Origin: Rhodobiaceae bacterium UBA6963
Lineage (GTDB): Bacteria > Pseudomonadota > Alphaproteobacteria > RS24
Length of the DNA: 47,568 bases
NCBI GenBank assembly: GCA_002450335.1
Contig: DJZB01000009.1
Coordinates: 10,879 to 58,446 of the forward strand
Reading direction: 5' to 3'
Within the stretch, counting starts at the first letter, position 1; each line of letters starts with the position of its first letter. Position numbers and translations under genes: made by a program. The notes under the pieces are model-generated. The model was not told the origin of the DNA. It saw only the letters and a list, made by a program, of their open reading frames with translations, and did no database searches. Below, in pieces: positions 33,598 through 44,294 of the stretch.

Positions 33598-34734
33598 ATG
33601 GTTTTTGCATTAACTGAAGAACAGGGAATGATCCGCGATATGGCACAAAATTTCGCGGATGAAAAAATCCAACCTTTCGCGAATGAATGGGATGCGGAAA
33701 AACATTTTCCCGTCGACATGATGCGCGAAGGTGCAGAGCTTGGTTTTGGTGGCATCTACTCACCTGAAGAATGTGGTGGAACCGGGCTTTCACGCCTTGA
33801 TGCCGTGTTGATTTTTGAACAACTGAGCCGTGCGTGCCCCTCAACAGCAGCCTTTATCTCCATTCACAATATGGTGACATGGATGCTGACGAGTTTTGGC
33901 TCCGATTTCCTAAAGGAAAAATACGGGGCGCATATGACTGCTATGAATTTAATTGGCAGCTATTGCTTAACAGAACCCGGTGCTGGATCTGATGCAGGAA
34001 GTTTGTCTACCAAGGCCATAAAAGATGGTAACGCCTATAAAATAACCGGCACCAAGCAATTCATTTCCGGTGCGGGTGCCTCTGATTTATATCTGGTTAT
34101 GGCTCGAACCGGTGGCGAAGGTGCTGGCGGTGTTTCTGCTTTCTTGCTGGAAAAAGATACGCCCGGCCTTTCCTTTGGTGCGAATGAGAAAAAAATGGGC
34201 TGGAACAGCCAGCCGACACGTCAGGTTATTATGGATGAAGCTGTCGTGCCCGCCGAAAACCTTATCGGGCAAGAAGGCGACGGCTTTAAATTCGCTATGA
34301 TGGGTCTGGATGGTGGACGCCTGAACATTGCCGCTTGTTCACTGGGCGGCGCACAAGCTGCTCTGGAGCAAAGCCTGGATTACGTCAAAGAACGCTCACA
34401 ATTCGGTCAGGCAATTGCAGATTTTCAGGCCACACAATTTAAACTTGCGGATATGGAAACTGAACTTCAGGCCGCTCGGTTGATGCTTTATAACGCCGCC
34501 GCACGCTTGGATGCCAAAGAGGTAGATGCCACCAAATGGTGCGCCATGGCTAAAAAGCATGTTACGGATGCCGCCTTTGATGTTACCAACCAAGCCCTGC
34601 AACTGCATGGCGGGTATGGCTATTTGTCAGAATATAACATCGAACGCATCCTGCGTGATTTGCGGGTTCATCAAATTCTTGAAGGCACGAATGAAATCAT
34701 GCGCGTCATTATTTCAAGAACTCTTTTGAAATAG
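33598..34734 (+). CDS. Acyl-CoA dehydrogenase, probably isobutyryl-CoA dehydrogenase
   Basis: 378-residue FAD-dependent acyl-CoA dehydrogenase. It has YCLTEPGAGSDAGSL and FISGAGASD, and the C-terminal LHGGYGYLSEYNIERILRDLRVHQILEGTNEIMR, whose EGTNE Glu is the usual catalytic base. Context indicates isobutyryl-CoA to methacrylyl-CoA. It follows the hydratase by 24 bases with an AAAGGAG ribosome-binding site. Confidence 0.94.
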   Translation: MVFALTEEQGMIRDMAQNFADEKIQPFANEWDAEKHFPVDMMREGAELGFGGIYSPEECGGTGLSRLDAVLIFEQLSRACPSTAAFISIHNMVTWMLTSFGSDFLKEKYGAHMTAMNLIGSYCLTEPGAGSDAGSLSTKAIKDGNAYKITGTKQFISGAGASDLYLVMARTGGEGAGGVSAFLLEKDTPGLSFGANEKKMGWNSQPTRQVIMDEAVVPAENLIGQEGDGFKFAMMGLDGGRLNIAACSLGGAQAALEQSLDYVKERSQFGQAIADFQATQFKLADMETELQAARLMLYNAAARLDAKEVDATKWCAMAKKHVTDAAFDVTNQALQLHGGYGYLSEYNIERILRDLRVHQILEGTNEIMRVIISRTLLK

Positions 34735-34742
34735 GGGTAAGC

Positions 34743-35855
34743 ATGCCAAACGAAATTTCAAATCAAATTTCAGGCCAAGATGAAGTGTTTTGCCGCATTG
34801 AAGGGCCTCTGGGTCGCTTGACCCTCAACCGACCGAGTGCCTTGCATTCACTAAATTTCAATATGTGTAAGCTGATGATAGACGCCTTGATGGCATGGCG
34901 GTCAAATGACACTGTCAAAGCTGTCTGGATTGACCACCAGCCTGAAACCCGCGGCTTTTGCGCGGGCGGGGATATCAGAATGCTCTCTGAGAGTGGCAAA
35001 AGCGACGGTGTTGAAGCTTGCGCGTTTTTCCGTCTCGAATATCAGCTTAATCATTTTCTGAAAACCTATCCCAAGCCTGTCATAGCTGTAATGGACGGAG
35101 TGACCATGGGCGGGGGTGTCGGCATTTCTGTGCATGGTGCTTTCCGTATAGCTACCGAAAACACTGTTTTTGCAATGCCGGAAACCGGTATCGCCTTAAT
35201 GCCGGATGTCGGCGGCGGCTGGTTTCTCCCTCGTCTTGATGGCGAGCTTGGTGCTTGGCTGGCAATGACCGGCAACAGATTAAAAGCTGCAGACAGTTTT
35301 GCCGCCGGTATCGCGACGCATTATGTCACCACTGACCGAGTAGATGCCGCGCGCGCGCATATAGCCGAGGGCCTTTCTGCGGGCAAAAGCCCTGCAGATT
35401 TACTGGATGAAAAACACCAAGACCCCGGTGCACCCTTTCAACTTGACAGCGAGACACGCGCCAAAATAGATGCATGTTTTGCATCGAACCGCGCAGAAGA
35501 AATAGTTGAAAAGTTGGAAGGTGAGAAGTCCGATTTTGGTGATGAGTCATGGGCAGCCAAACAACTTGCCACCCTGGCAACCAAATCACCACAATCTGTC
35601 AAAGTAGCTTTAAAACAAATTCGCCTGGGCGGCGCTATGTCAGACTTCGCCGATAACATGGCTATGGAATATGCCGCCGTGTCGCGCATTGTTATGAATT
35701 CAGAATTTCACGAAGGTGTCCGGGCGGTTATTTTGGACAAAGACAATGACCCGAAATGGCGTTATGCCAGCATTGCCGATGTGCCGGATGCCGAAATAGA
35801 CGCCGTATTTGCCCCCCTGCCTGCTGATCAGGCATGGGCACCACTTGAGACATAA
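34743..35855 (+). CDS. 3-Hydroxyisobutyryl-CoA hydrolase
   Basis: 370-residue crotonase-fold hydrolase (HIBYL-CoA hydrolase type), longer than the hydratase. Diagnostic segments are TRGFCAGGDIRML, VMDGVTMGGGVGISVHG, and ETGIALMPDVGGGWFLPRL, which carries the family's catalytic Glu and Asp. It releases free 3-hydroxyisobutyrate, which the next gene product oxidises. It lies 8 bases after the dehydrogenase. Confidence 0.94.
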   Translation: MPNEISNQISGQDEVFCRIEGPLGRLTLNRPSALHSLNFNMCKLMIDALMAWRSNDTVKAVWIDHQPETRGFCAGGDIRMLSESGKSDGVEACAFFRLEYQLNHFLKTYPKPVIAVMDGVTMGGGVGISVHGAFRIATENTVFAMPETGIALMPDVGGGWFLPRLDGELGAWLAMTGNRLKAADSFAAGIATHYVTTDRVDAARAHIAEGLSAGKSPADLLDEKHQDPGAPFQLDSETRAKIDACFASNRAEEIVEKLEGEKSDFGDESWAAKQLATLATKSPQSVKVALKQIRLGGAMSDFADNMAMEYAAVSRIVMNSEFHEGVRAVILDKDNDPKWRYASIADVPDAEIDAVFAPLPADQAWAPLET

Positions 35856-35872
35856 GTTAACCGGAGGGAAAG

Positions 35873-36745
35873 ATGACAACTGTAGCCTTTATTGGATTAG
35901 GAAATATGGGATCGGGCATGGCCGCAAATCAGGCCAAAGCCGGACGCAGAGTCTTGGCATTTGACCTCTCCGCAGATGCCGTTGCCCGCGCCGTTGAAAA
36001 TGGCTGCGAAGCAGCCGCCAGCGCGGCAGACGCTATCTCACAAGCCGATATTGTCCTCACCATGCTCCCCGCAGGAAAGCATGTCTGTGGCCTCTACGAA
36101 ACTGAAGTCCTTCCCAATGCTAAAAGCGGCGCCTTATTAATTGATTGCTCCACGATTGACGTTGAAAGCGCCAAGACAGTTGCCAACATGTGCCAAGAAG
36201 CCGGCTTTAATTCGGCAGATGCACCTGTCTCCGGGGGCACTGCAGCTGCTGATGGTGGCACGCTGGCCTTTATGGTTGGTTGTAAAGAAGAAAATTTTTC
36301 TGCCGTTCAGGAAGCCCTGGAACCAATGTCTAAAGCGACATTACTCGCCGGCGGCTTTGGCGCAGGACAAGCGGCTAAAATCTGCAATAATATGTTGCTT
36401 GCCATCACCATGATTGGCACCTGTGAAACCTTTAAAATGGCTGAAAAACTTGGCCTGAATGCGCAAAACTTTTTTGACATTTCATCTCAGGCTTCCGGTC
36501 AAAGCTGGTCGATGACCAGCTATTGCCCCGTCCCCGGCCCTGTCCCGGCGGCACCATCCAATCGTGATTATCAACCCGGCTTTGCCGGCGCGATGATGCT
36601 GAAAGATCTCAAGCTTGCCCTTGAGTCCGCAGAGGCCAGCGGCGCCAATATTCCTTTTGGGAGCCACGCCGCCGAAATGTATCAAGCTTTTTGCGATAAT
36701 GGCGGCGATGTTAAAGATTTCTCCGGCATTATCGAAACGCTATAA
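35873..36745 (+). CDS. mmsB: 3-Hydroxyisobutyrate dehydrogenase
   Basis: 290-residue beta-hydroxyacid dehydrogenase oxidising 3-hydroxyisobutyrate to methylmalonate semialdehyde with NAD. It has FIGLGNMGSGMAANQAKAG (NAD-binding), DAPVSGGTAAADGGTL (substrate loop), and the catalytic Lys in GQAAKICNNML. It is the last gene of the valine operon, 17 bases after the hydrolase, and closes the path to the MmsA substrate. Confidence 0.95.
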   Translation: MTTVAFIGLGNMGSGMAANQAKAGRRVLAFDLSADAVARAVENGCEAAASAADAISQADIVLTMLPAGKHVCGLYETEVLPNAKSGALLIDCSTIDVESAKTVANMCQEAGFNSADAPVSGGTAAADGGTLAFMVGCKEENFSAVQEALEPMSKATLLAGGFGAGQAAKICNNMLLAITMIGTCETFKMAEKLGLNAQNFFDISSQASGQSWSMTSYCPVPGPVPAAPSNRDYQPGFAGAMMLKDLKLALESAEASGANIPFGSHAAEMYQAFCDNGGDVKDFSGIIETL

Positions 36746-36778
36746 AACTAAGACTGAATCATAAAGCTGAGCAAATGG

Positions 36779-36865
36779 TGGTGGCCCCCGCCGGACTTGA
36801 ACCGGCACGCCTCATTCGGCCGCAGATTTTAAGTCTGCTGTGTCTACCACTTCCACCAGGGGGCC
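36779..36865 (-). tRNA. tRNA-Leu (UAA)
   Basis: 87-nt type II tRNA with long variable arm. The acceptor GGCCCCC pairs perfectly with GGGGGCC. The anticodon stem GCAGA/TCTGC encloses CTTAAAA, anticodon UAA. T-loop GGTTCAAGTCC. Encoded CCA is complement of 36779-36781, and the next three bases (36776-36778) would encode a second CCA. Confidence 0.96.
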
Positions 36866-37030
36866 AAGCTCATTGCTAGGTAAACTGAAACGTCCTATAG
36901 CACTTTGCTTGCGACGACTAAAGCCCGAAAGACCACTTCTTGAGAAATTTTGTCGCATTGTTATTTCTCATTGTGTAATCTGCAAATAACAAACATAAAC
37001 AACCATGAATAATCATTCTGGAAACGTAAG

Positions 37031-37861
37031 ATGAATTACATAGACGCATCCCGCGCCCCGCTTCTTAATAACGGCCAAATCAAACTTCACGGCCCTGAAG
37101 CTTTTGACGGCATGCGTAAAGTCGGGAAAATGGCAGCAGAATGCATTGATATGCTTGCAGACTTTACCAAACCTGGCGTAACAACTGACAGTCTCGACAA
37201 GCTTGCCTATGAATTTATCCTAGACCGTAAAGCTGTTCCGGCACCGTTAAATTATCGCGGCTTCAAAAAATCCATCTGTACATCCATAAATCACGTCGTA
37301 TGCCATGGCATACCGGGTGACCGCATTCTGAAAGATGGTGACATTATGAATGTAGATGTGACACTGATTTATGACGGATGGCACGGCGATCATAGCCGCA
37401 TGTTCTCGCTTGGGGACGTTCCGATCCGCGCCAAAAAATTGATGGATGCAACCTATGAGTCAATGATGGCAGGGTTGGATGCTATACGCCCGGGCGCAAC
37501 GCTTGGTGATGTAGGGGCAGCAATTCAATCTCATGCCGAGGGTCAACGCATGGCAATCGTCAGGGATTTTTGTGGTCACGGTTTAGGGCAAGTTTTCCAT
37601 GACGCCCCCAATATCCTGCATTACGGCATGACCGGAGAGGGAATGGAACTCAGACCGGGCATGATTTTCACCGTGGAGCCGATGCTTAATCTCGGCAAGC
37701 CGGGCGTTAAAATACTGTCCGATGGATGGACAGCCGTGACCCGTGACCGATCACTTTCGGCGCAATATGAACATTCGGTAGGCGTCACGCCGGACGGGTG
37801 TGAAATATTTACTGAATCCCCCAAAGGACTTCATCAACCTCATAAAATACCATCTCAATAA
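37031..37861 (+). CDS. map: Type I methionine aminopeptidase
   Basis: 276-residue M24 enzyme removing N-terminal Met. Ligand motifs: NHVVCHGIPGD, the Asp pair in MNVDVTLIYDGWHGDHSRMF, the His in GHGLGQVFHDAP, and Glu residues in FTVEPML and QYEHSVGV. A ~25-residue N-terminal extension is usual in alphaproteobacteria. radC follows 8 bases downstream, an association common in this class. Confidence 0.96.
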   Translation: MNYIDASRAPLLNNGQIKLHGPEAFDGMRKVGKMAAECIDMLADFTKPGVTTDSLDKLAYEFILDRKAVPAPLNYRGFKKSICTSINHVVCHGIPGDRILKDGDIMNVDVTLIYDGWHGDHSRMFSLGDVPIRAKKLMDATYESMMAGLDAIRPGATLGDVGAAIQSHAEGQRMAIVRDFCGHGLGQVFHDAPNILHYGMTGEGMELRPGMIFTVEPMLNLGKPGVKILSDGWTAVTRDRSLSAQYEHSVGVTPDGCEIFTESPKGLHQPHKIPSQ

Positions 37862-37869
37862 GGTTTATT

Positions 37870-38571
37870 TTGGCAAAAGAAAAACAACAAAAAACAGCCG
37901 ACAAACACTACAAAGGACACAGAGACAGACTTCGCCAGAGATTTATAAATGGCGGTGCTGAGGCTTTACAAGATTATGAGATGCTGGAACTGATTATGTT
38001 CAGGGCAATACCCAGACGTGACGTAAAACCTATGGCTAAAGACCTCATCAAGAAATTTGGCGACCTCTCCGGTGTGTTATCCGCTGATAGGGATTTATTG
38101 CTCGAGGTCAAAGGCATCTCCGAAAATGTCGTTACAGAATTGAAAATAGTTGAAAGTGCAGCAAAAAAAGTCGGGCAAAGTAGAATTATCAGGCGCCAAG
38201 CCCTTAAATCTTGGGATGACCTTGTCGCTTATTGCCGAACGGTGATGGCTGAAAAACAAATTGAAGAATTCCGTGCCTTGTTTCTTGACCGCCAAAACCA
38301 GCTCATTGCCGATGAGGTTTTAAGTACCGGCACGGTTGATTATACACCTGTTTATCCACGCGAAGTCATGAAACGGGCTTTAGCCTTATCAGCATCGGCA
38401 ATGATTATTGTGCATAATCACCCCAGCGGCGACTCGACCCCGTCTAAAGCAGATATCCAGATGACAAAACAGCTTGATGAAATCAGCAAAAGTCTCGGGA
38501 TAGTTCTTCATGACCATTTGATTATTGCCCGTGGCAGTGAGTACAGTTTTAAGTCTGAAGGACTTCTGTAG
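37870..38571 (+). CDS. radC: RadC/JAMM-domain protein
   Basis: 233-residue RadC-family protein. An N-terminal helix-hairpin-helix-like part (GHRDRLRQRF, LSADRDLLLEVKGIS) is followed by a JAMM metalloprotease-like domain with HNHPSGDSTPSKADI (His-x-His and Asp ligands) and a Glu upstream. The precise function is unsettled despite the DNA-repair name. The best start is TTG 37870 with AAGG just upstream, 8 bases after map. Confidence 0.9.
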   Translation: MAKEKQQKTADKHYKGHRDRLRQRFINGGAEALQDYEMLELIMFRAIPRRDVKPMAKDLIKKFGDLSGVLSADRDLLLEVKGISENVVTELKIVESAAKKVGQSRIIRRQALKSWDDLVAYCRTVMAEKQIEEFRALFLDRQNQLIADEVLSTGTVDYTPVYPREVMKRALALSASAMIIVHNHPSGDSTPSKADIQMTKQLDEISKSLGIVLHDHLIIARGSEYSFKSEGLL

Positions 38572-38638
38572 ATAAGTTTGCGTTTGGGCTGGAGAATCCT
38601 CCGGCAATCTGGTAAATCGCTGGTCTGGAGATAAAATT

Positions 38639-39925
38639 ATGATTCCGCGTTATGCCCGACCAGAAATGGTCACTATTTGGGAACCAGAAACCCGCTTTTC
38701 AATCTGGCTAGACATCGAAACACACGCCATGGATGCTATGGCAGATTTAGGGATTGTCCCGGTCGAGGCAGCCAAGGCTGTCAGGGAAAAAGGCGCGTTT
38801 GACGTTGATCGCATTGACGAGATTGAGCGCGAAGTTAAACACGACGTCATCGCTTTTCTTACCAGCCTTGCGGAACATGTAGGAGAGGAAGCTCGCTTTG
38901 TGCATCAAGGCATGACGTCTTCAGATGTGCTGGATACATGCTTTAATGTTCAACTGACGCGCGCTTCGGATATTCTGTTAGCTGATTTGGATGCTCTGCT
39001 CGCAGCGCTAAAAACCAGAGCTATGGAACATAAAATGACGCCGTGTATCGGGCGTAGTCACGCTATCCATGCCGAACCGACAACTTTTGGTCTCAAATTG
39101 GCGCAAGCTTATGCCGAATTTGAAAGATGCAAAACCCGGCTCCTCGCTGCTCGTGAAGAAATCGCAGTTTGTGCGATATCCGGCGCGGTTGGGACTTTCG
39201 CCAATATTGACCCGGCAGTGGAAGCCCATGTTGCCAAAGCCATGGGGCTATCGGTTGAACCGATTTCCACTCAGGTCATTCCGCGCGACAGACACGCCAT
39301 GTTCTTTGCAACACTCGGCGTTATTGCCTCAACGATGGAACGTCTAGCTGTTGAAATTCGTCATCTCCAAAGAACTGAAGTACTTGAGGCTGAGGAATAT
39401 TTTTCTCCCGGTCAAAAAGGGTCTTCTGCTATGCCACATAAACGTAACCCTGTGCTAACTGAAAATCTGACAGGCCTTGCCCGTTTGGTGCGTGGAATGG
39501 TTGTTCCAGCAATGGAAAATGTTGCCCTATGGCACGAACGTGATATTTCCCATTCTTCCGTGGAACGTATGATTGGACCGGATGCAACCATTACCTTGGA
39601 TTTTGCCTTAGCAAGGCTAACCGGTGTGGTCGAGAAGCTTGTTATCTACCCCGAACGCATGCAGAAAAACCTCGATTTGTTGGGCGGTCTAGTCCATTCC
39701 CAGCGCGTTTTACTGGCGCTGACCCAAGCAGGTACTAGCCGGGAAGATGCCTATCGTATTGTGCAACAAAACGCTATGCCGGTCTGGCGTGGCGAAGGTC
39801 AATTTCTGGACTTGTTGAAGGCAGATGAAGAGGTCACGCTGAGTGATGAAGAATTGGAAGCTCTTTTCAACCTCGATTATCACTTCAAGCATGTAGAAGA
39901 TATTTTTGCACGGGTTTTTGGCTAA
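38639..39925 (+). CDS. purB: Adenylosuccinate lyase
   Basis: 428-residue fumarase/aspartase-superfamily enzyme acting twice in purine synthesis (SAICAR and adenylosuccinate cleavage). It has HQGMTSSDVLDTCF, the GRSHAIHAEPTTFG segment with the general acid His, and the signature loop GSSAMPHKRNP with its catalytic Ser. It heads the pur region, with 104 bases to purC. Confidence 0.96.
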   Translation: MIPRYARPEMVTIWEPETRFSIWLDIETHAMDAMADLGIVPVEAAKAVREKGAFDVDRIDEIEREVKHDVIAFLTSLAEHVGEEARFVHQGMTSSDVLDTCFNVQLTRASDILLADLDALLAALKTRAMEHKMTPCIGRSHAIHAEPTTFGLKLAQAYAEFERCKTRLLAAREEIAVCAISGAVGTFANIDPAVEAHVAKAMGLSVEPISTQVIPRDRHAMFFATLGVIASTMERLAVEIRHLQRTEVLEAEEYFSPGQKGSSAMPHKRNPVLTENLTGLARLVRGMVVPAMENVALWHERDISHSSVERMIGPDATITLDFALARLTGVVEKLVIYPERMQKNLDLLGGLVHSQRVLLALTQAGTSREDAYRIVQQNAMPVWRGEGQFLDLLKADEEVTLSDEELEALFNLDYHFKHVEDIFARVFG

Positions 39926-40029
39926 TTCAGCTCCCGAAGCGGGCTGTTTGGATTGTTAGAATCACTTAGCGGGTTTATTTTTTTGTCATAGATGAGTTGG
40001 CAATAAATTGGTGATGAATTGGAAATCTG

Positions 40030-40797
40030 ATGTCCCAAAGAAAAAAACTTTATGAAGGCAAAGCCAAGATACTCTATCAAGGCCCTGAGCCGGGAACGAT
40101 TATCCAGCACTTCAAAGATGATGCCACCGCTTTTAATGCTCAAAAACATGAAGTGATTGAAGGTAAAGGTGTTCTAAACAATCGTATTTCAGAACATATA
40201 TTCATCCAACTCGACAATCTGGGTATCCCAACACACTTCATCAAAGCCTTGAACATGCGTGAACAACTGGTTCAAGAAGTCGATGTCATTCCGATTGAGG
40301 TTGTGGTGCGCAATTTTGCTGCCGGTTCATTGGTCAAGCGTCTCGGCCTTGAGGAAGGCACGCACCTCCCCCGTACATTGGTGGAATATTATTACAAAGA
40401 TGATGAACTCGGAGACCCCATGATTTCTGAAGATCACATCACGACTTTTGGCTGGGCGACACCGCAGGAAATTGATGAAGTATCAAATCTTGCCCTTCGC
40501 ATTAATGATTTTATGTGCGGGATGTTTAGCGCTGTCGGTATCCGGCTCGTCGATTTTAAACTCGAATTTGGGCGGGTATGGGAAGAAGAAGCTATGCGTA
40601 TTGTATTGGCGGACGAAATCAGCCCCGATAATTGCCGCCTCTGGGATATCAAAACAGGTGACAAGCTTGATAAAGATCGTTTCCGTCAAGATTTGGGTGG
40701 CCTGCTAAACGCCTATCAAGAAGTTGCGGCGCGTCTTGGCTTAATCACGCGCGAGAGCCAAGGCGGTACATCCGGGCCTGTTTTGATTAAAAATTAA
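40030..40797 (+). CDS. purC: SAICAR synthetase
   Basis: 255-residue PurC joining aspartate to CAIR with ATP. It has [12 protein letters not shown] at the N-terminus, [33 protein letters not shown] and DFKLEFGR, all conserved. Length normal. It is followed after 35 bases by purS. Confidence 0.96.
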   Translation: MSQRKKLYEGKAKILYQGPEPGTIIQHFKDDATAFNAQKHEVIEGKGVLNNRISEHIFIQLDNLGIPTHFIKALNMREQLVQEVDVIPIEVVVRNFAAGSLVKRLGLEEGTHLPRTLVEYYYKDDELGDPMISEDHITTFGWATPQEIDEVSNLALRINDFMCGMFSAVGIRLVDFKLEFGRVWEEEAMRIVLADEISPDNCRLWDIKTGDKLDKDRFRQDLGGLLNAYQEVAARLGLITRESQGGTSGPVLIKN

Positions 40798-40832
40798 ATG
40801 TGCTTATAAAAAATTAATTTTGAAAGTTCATC

Positions 40833-41081
40833 ATGAAGGCGACAGTTAAAATCACTCTGAAATATGGCGTATTGGATCCGCAAGGCAAGGCCATAGAAAA
40901 ATCTCTTGGTCAACTTGGGTTCTCCGGCGTTAACGAAGTTAGACAGGGCAAGCTCATTGAGCTGGATATTGACGCCGACACGCCTGAAGCAGCCGAAAAG
41001 CAGATAACCGAAATGTGCGAGAAACTCCTCGCCAATACGGTCATTGAAAATTACGACATTCAATTAAATCTGGCGGAATAG
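40833..41081 (+). CDS. purS: FGAM synthase subunit PurS
   Basis: 82-residue PurS, the small subunit bridging PurQ and PurL. It has the typical VKITLKYGVLDPQGKAIEKSL start and GKLIELDI beta-strand. The gene order purS-purQ-purL with 2-base and overlapping junctions is the standard split FGAM synthase operon. Confidence 0.95.
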   Translation: MKATVKITLKYGVLDPQGKAIEKSLGQLGFSGVNEVRQGKLIELDIDADTPEAAEKQITEMCEKLLANTVIENYDIQLNLAE

Positions 41082-41083
41082 TT

Positions 41084-41752
41084 ATGCAAGCGTCAGTCAT
41101 TGTATTTCCCGGCTCAAACTGCGACCGCGATGTTGCCGTCTGTCTTGAAGCGGCAACCGGCAAAAAGCCAACCATGGTCTGGCACGGCAACAGCGATTTG
41201 CCTGACAGCGATGTAATCGTTCTCCCCGGTGGGTTTTCTTATGGTGATTATCTGCGTTGCGGCTCAATGGCGGCAAACAGCCCGATTATGAAAGAAGTCG
41301 TTTTAAAAGCGCAAAAAGGCACCGCAGTGCTGGGCATTTGCAACGGGTTTCAGGTGTTAACCGAATGTGGCTTATTGCCTGGGGTTTTAATGCAAAATGC
41401 CGCCCTGAATTTTGTATGCCGTAACACACGGTTAATCGTCGATAACAACACAACGCCTTTCACCGGGCTTTATCAGCAAGGTGAAGAAGTTGTCATTCCT
41501 GTAGCGCATAATGAAGGCAATTATTTTGCTGATGATAACACGCTGGACGAACTCTCCGGTGAAGGTCGGATTGTTCTCTCATATGCTCCAGAAGATAATC
41601 CAAACGGTGCGTGCAAAAACATCGCCGGTATATGCGATGCATCAGGTCGTGTTTTGGGTATGATGCCCCACCCTGAACGCTGTGCCGAAACAGCGCTGGG
41701 CGGTGAAGATGGCAAACGCATGTTTACAGGTCTGGTGGAGGCACTTTCATGA
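41084..41752 (+). CDS. purQ: FGAM synthase glutaminase subunit PurQ
   Basis: 222-residue class I glutamine amidotransferase. Nucleophile Cys in [11 protein letters not shown]; the catalytic His and Glu are in PHPERCAE. It supplies ammonia to PurL. It starts 2 bases after purS and overlaps the purL ATG (ATGA). Confidence 0.96.
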   Translation: MQASVIVFPGSNCDRDVAVCLEAATGKKPTMVWHGNSDLPDSDVIVLPGGFSYGDYLRCGSMAANSPIMKEVVLKAQKGTAVLGICNGFQVLTECGLLPGVLMQNAALNFVCRNTRLIVDNNTTPFTGLYQQGEEVVIPVAHNEGNYFADDNTLDELSGEGRIVLSYAPEDNPNGACKNIAGICDASGRVLGMMPHPERCAETALGGEDGKRMFTGLVEALS

Positions 41753-43980
41753 CAAAAGATACGACTTCACCTGAAACTCCAACTGAAAACGCCCATATTA
41801 ATGACACGGAAATCACCCCTGAAATTGTTGCGGAGCATGGGCTAAAACCCGATGAATATGAAAAAGTTGTTGCCCATATGGGGCGAACGCCCAACATGAC
41901 AGAACTGGGCGTTTTCTCCGTGATGTGGTCGGAGCATTGTTCTTATAAATCTTCACGCAAATGGCTTAAAAAACTTCCGGTCTCTGGGCCTCAGGTTATT
42001 CAAGGGCCCGGCGAAAATGCCGGCGTGATTGATATTGGTGACGGCGACGCGGCTGTCTTTAAAATGGAAAGCCATAACCACCCTTCTTTTATCGAACCTT
42101 ATCAGGGGGCAGCAACGGGTGTTGGTGGGATTATGCGCGATGTTTTCACGATGGGCGCACGTCCTGTAGCTAATATGAATGCCCTGCGCTTTGGCGACCC
42201 AAGCCACCCCAAGACCCGGCATTTGGTTGCCGGCGTTGTTCACGGTATTGGGGGTTACGGCAACTGCATCGGCGTCCCGACAGTTGGTGGGGAGGTCAAT
42301 TTTGATAGCTGTTATAACGGCAATATTCTAGTCAATGCCATGTGTGTTGGCCTCGCCCGCACAGACAAGATTTTCTATGCCGCTGCAACAGGCATTGGCG
42401 CGCCAGTAGTTTATGTCGGCTCCAAAACCGGGCGTGACGGCATTCATGGCGCGACTATGGCTTCTGCAGAATTTGATGATGCCTCAGAAGAAAAACGCCC
42501 AACAGTTCAAGTCGGCGATCCGTTTACCGAAAAATTATTGCTGGAAGCCTGTCAGGAGCTTATGGCATCTGACGCCATTATCGCCATTCAGGATATGGGC
42601 GCGGCAGGGTTGACGTCATCCTCTGTTGAAATGGCTGATAAGGGCGGTGTCGGCATTGTTCTCGACCTGGATAAAGTCCCGTGCCGTGAGACTCATATGA
42701 CGGGCTATGAAATGCTTTTGTCTGAAAGTCAGGAACGCATGCTGATGGTACTTAAGCCGGGCAGAGAGCCGGAAGCTGAAGCTATCTTCTTGCGTTGGGG
42801 GTTGGATTTTGCCGTGGTTGGTTCACTCACAGATACCGGACGCATGGTGGTTCATCATGAAGGCCGAATGATTGCGGATATGCCGCTTGAACCCCTCGCA
42901 GACGGTGCGCCCGAATATGATCGCCCCTATACCCCGACACCCCTTGCTCCTCAGATAGACCCGTCGCAGGTTGACGACACAAATATTACTGATGCATTGA
43001 AAACCTTGATGGGGTGTAGTGAAATTGCCTCCCGTCGATGGATTTATGAACAATATGACAGCATGGTTATGGGCGACACACTGGCAGGACCTGGCGGTGA
43101 TGCCGCGCTGGTGCGCGTGCATGGAACTCAAAAAGCCTTGGCTGTTTCCACTGACGTCACACCACGCTACTGTCTCGCCCAGCCCATTGAGGGCGGCAAA
43201 CAGGCTGTTGCCGAAGCGTATCGTAATATCAGCGCGACAGGCGCAACTCCACTGGCCATTACCAACTGCTTGAATTTCGGCAATCCGGAGCGCCCTGAAA
43301 TAATGGGTCAATTTGTAGAATGTCTTGAAGGTATGGGCGCAGCCTGTGAAGCATTGGACTTTCCGGTCGTTTCCGGCAATGTGTCACTCTATAACGAAAC
43401 CAACGGTCAAGGCATTAACCCTACACCAGCGATTGGCGGTGTGGGTTTAATTGAAGATTTCGAAAAAGCTGTCGGTAATGCCTTTATACAAGCTGATAAG
43501 TATATTTTTGTCCTTGGTAAAACCGAAGGTCACCTTGGCAGTTCGCTTTATCAGCGTTTTATTTTACAGGACGATGCCATTTATGCGCCGCCCTCAGTTG
43601 ACCTTGAGCTTGAGCGTAAACACGGTGAATTTGTCCGTGATTTAATTAATGCAGGTATTGTTGATGTGGTCCATGATGTATCGGATGGCGGCCTTCTGGT
43701 CGCATTGGCAGAGATGTGCCTGCCGCATAATGTGGGGTGTCACATTGAAGATGACAACACGGCTGGGTTCTGGTTTGGTGAAGACCAAGGTCGCTATGTG
43801 ATGGTTGGCGCGGATGCAGATAAAATACTCGCGCAGGCAAATGCAAGTGGCCTTACGCTCAGCTATTTAGGAAAAACCGGCGGCACGGAATTGACAATCG
43901 CTGAACGCGTACACATATCTGTAAAAGAGCTACATGACATTCATGAAAACTGGTTGCCAGACTATATGAAAACTGTGTAG
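41749..43980 (+). CDS. purL: FGAM synthase subunit PurL
   Basis: 743-residue short-form PurL, ATP-dependent conversion of FGAR to FGAM with PurQ/PurS. It has [50 protein letters not shown], and [13 protein letters not shown] in the second half. The length matches the split type rather than the ~1300-residue fused type. Its start overlaps purQ by 4 bases. Confidence 0.97.
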   Translation: MTKDTTSPETPTENAHINDTEITPEIVAEHGLKPDEYEKVVAHMGRTPNMTELGVFSVMWSEHCSYKSSRKWLKKLPVSGPQVIQGPGENAGVIDIGDGDAAVFKMESHNHPSFIEPYQGAATGVGGIMRDVFTMGARPVANMNALRFGDPSHPKTRHLVAGVVHGIGGYGNCIGVPTVGGEVNFDSCYNGNILVNAMCVGLARTDKIFYAAATGIGAPVVYVGSKTGRDGIHGATMASAEFDDASEEKRPTVQVGDPFTEKLLLEACQELMASDAIIAIQDMGAAGLTSSSVEMADKGGVGIVLDLDKVPCRETHMTGYEMLLSESQERMLMVLKPGREPEAEAIFLRWGLDFAVVGSLTDTGRMVVHHEGRMIADMPLEPLADGAPEYDRPYTPTPLAPQIDPSQVDDTNITDALKTLMGCSEIASRRWIYEQYDSMVMGDTLAGPGGDAALVRVHGTQKALAVSTDVTPRYCLAQPIEGGKQAVAEAYRNISATGATPLAITNCLNFGNPERPEIMGQFVECLEGMGAACEALDFPVVSGNVSLYNETNGQGINPTPAIGGVGLIEDFEKAVGNAFIQADKYIFVLGKTEGHLGSSLYQRFILQDDAIYAPPSVDLELERKHGEFVRDLINAGIVDVVHDVSDGGLLVALAEMCLPHNVGCHIEDDNTAGFWFGEDQGRYVMVGADADKILAQANASGLTLSYLGKTGGTELTIAERVHISVKELHDIHENWLPDYMKTV

Positions 43981-44019
43981 TTCTGAGACCGTAACTTTTC
44001 AAACGTTTAGGAGATGATG

Positions 44020-44274
44020 ATGCCGATGACGGCCTCTGACATTGTAGACATGATTAAGGAAGCCATTCCGGATGCGCAGGTGGATATCACCGATTTGCGC
44101 GGCGATGGTGACCATTATTCTGCAGTTGTGACATCTCAAAGTTTCAAAGGCAAAACCCGCGTCCAACAACACCGCATGGTATATGATGCTTTACAAGGCG
44201 ATATGGGCAGTGGCCTACATGCATTGGCCCTTCAGACGGCTTTGCCCTCTGCAACAACAGATGATAATTCTTAA
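44020..44274 (+). CDS. BolA/IbaG-family protein
   Basis: About 84-residue BolA-like protein. The conserved [29 protein letters not shown] includes the His and loop used to bind a [2Fe-2S] cluster together with a monothiol glutaredoxin. Several in-frame ATGs (44014, 44017, 44020, 44026) compete. AGGAG at 44009-44013 best fits 44020 (6-base spacer). The grxD gene follows in 20 bases, matching the known BolA-Grx partnership. Confidence 0.9.
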   Translation: MPMTASDIVDMIKEAIPDAQVDITDLRGDGDHYSAVVTSQSFKGKTRVQQHRMVYDALQGDMGSGLHALALQTALPSATTDDNS

Positions 44275-44294
44275 CTCAGGAAGACGAGACAATC

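Noticed and set aside
39929..39946. Hairpin after purB as a terminator
   Set aside because: The stem is bulged (AG-CCCG / CGGG-CT) and not followed by a U-run; the T-rich stretch is about 30 bases later.
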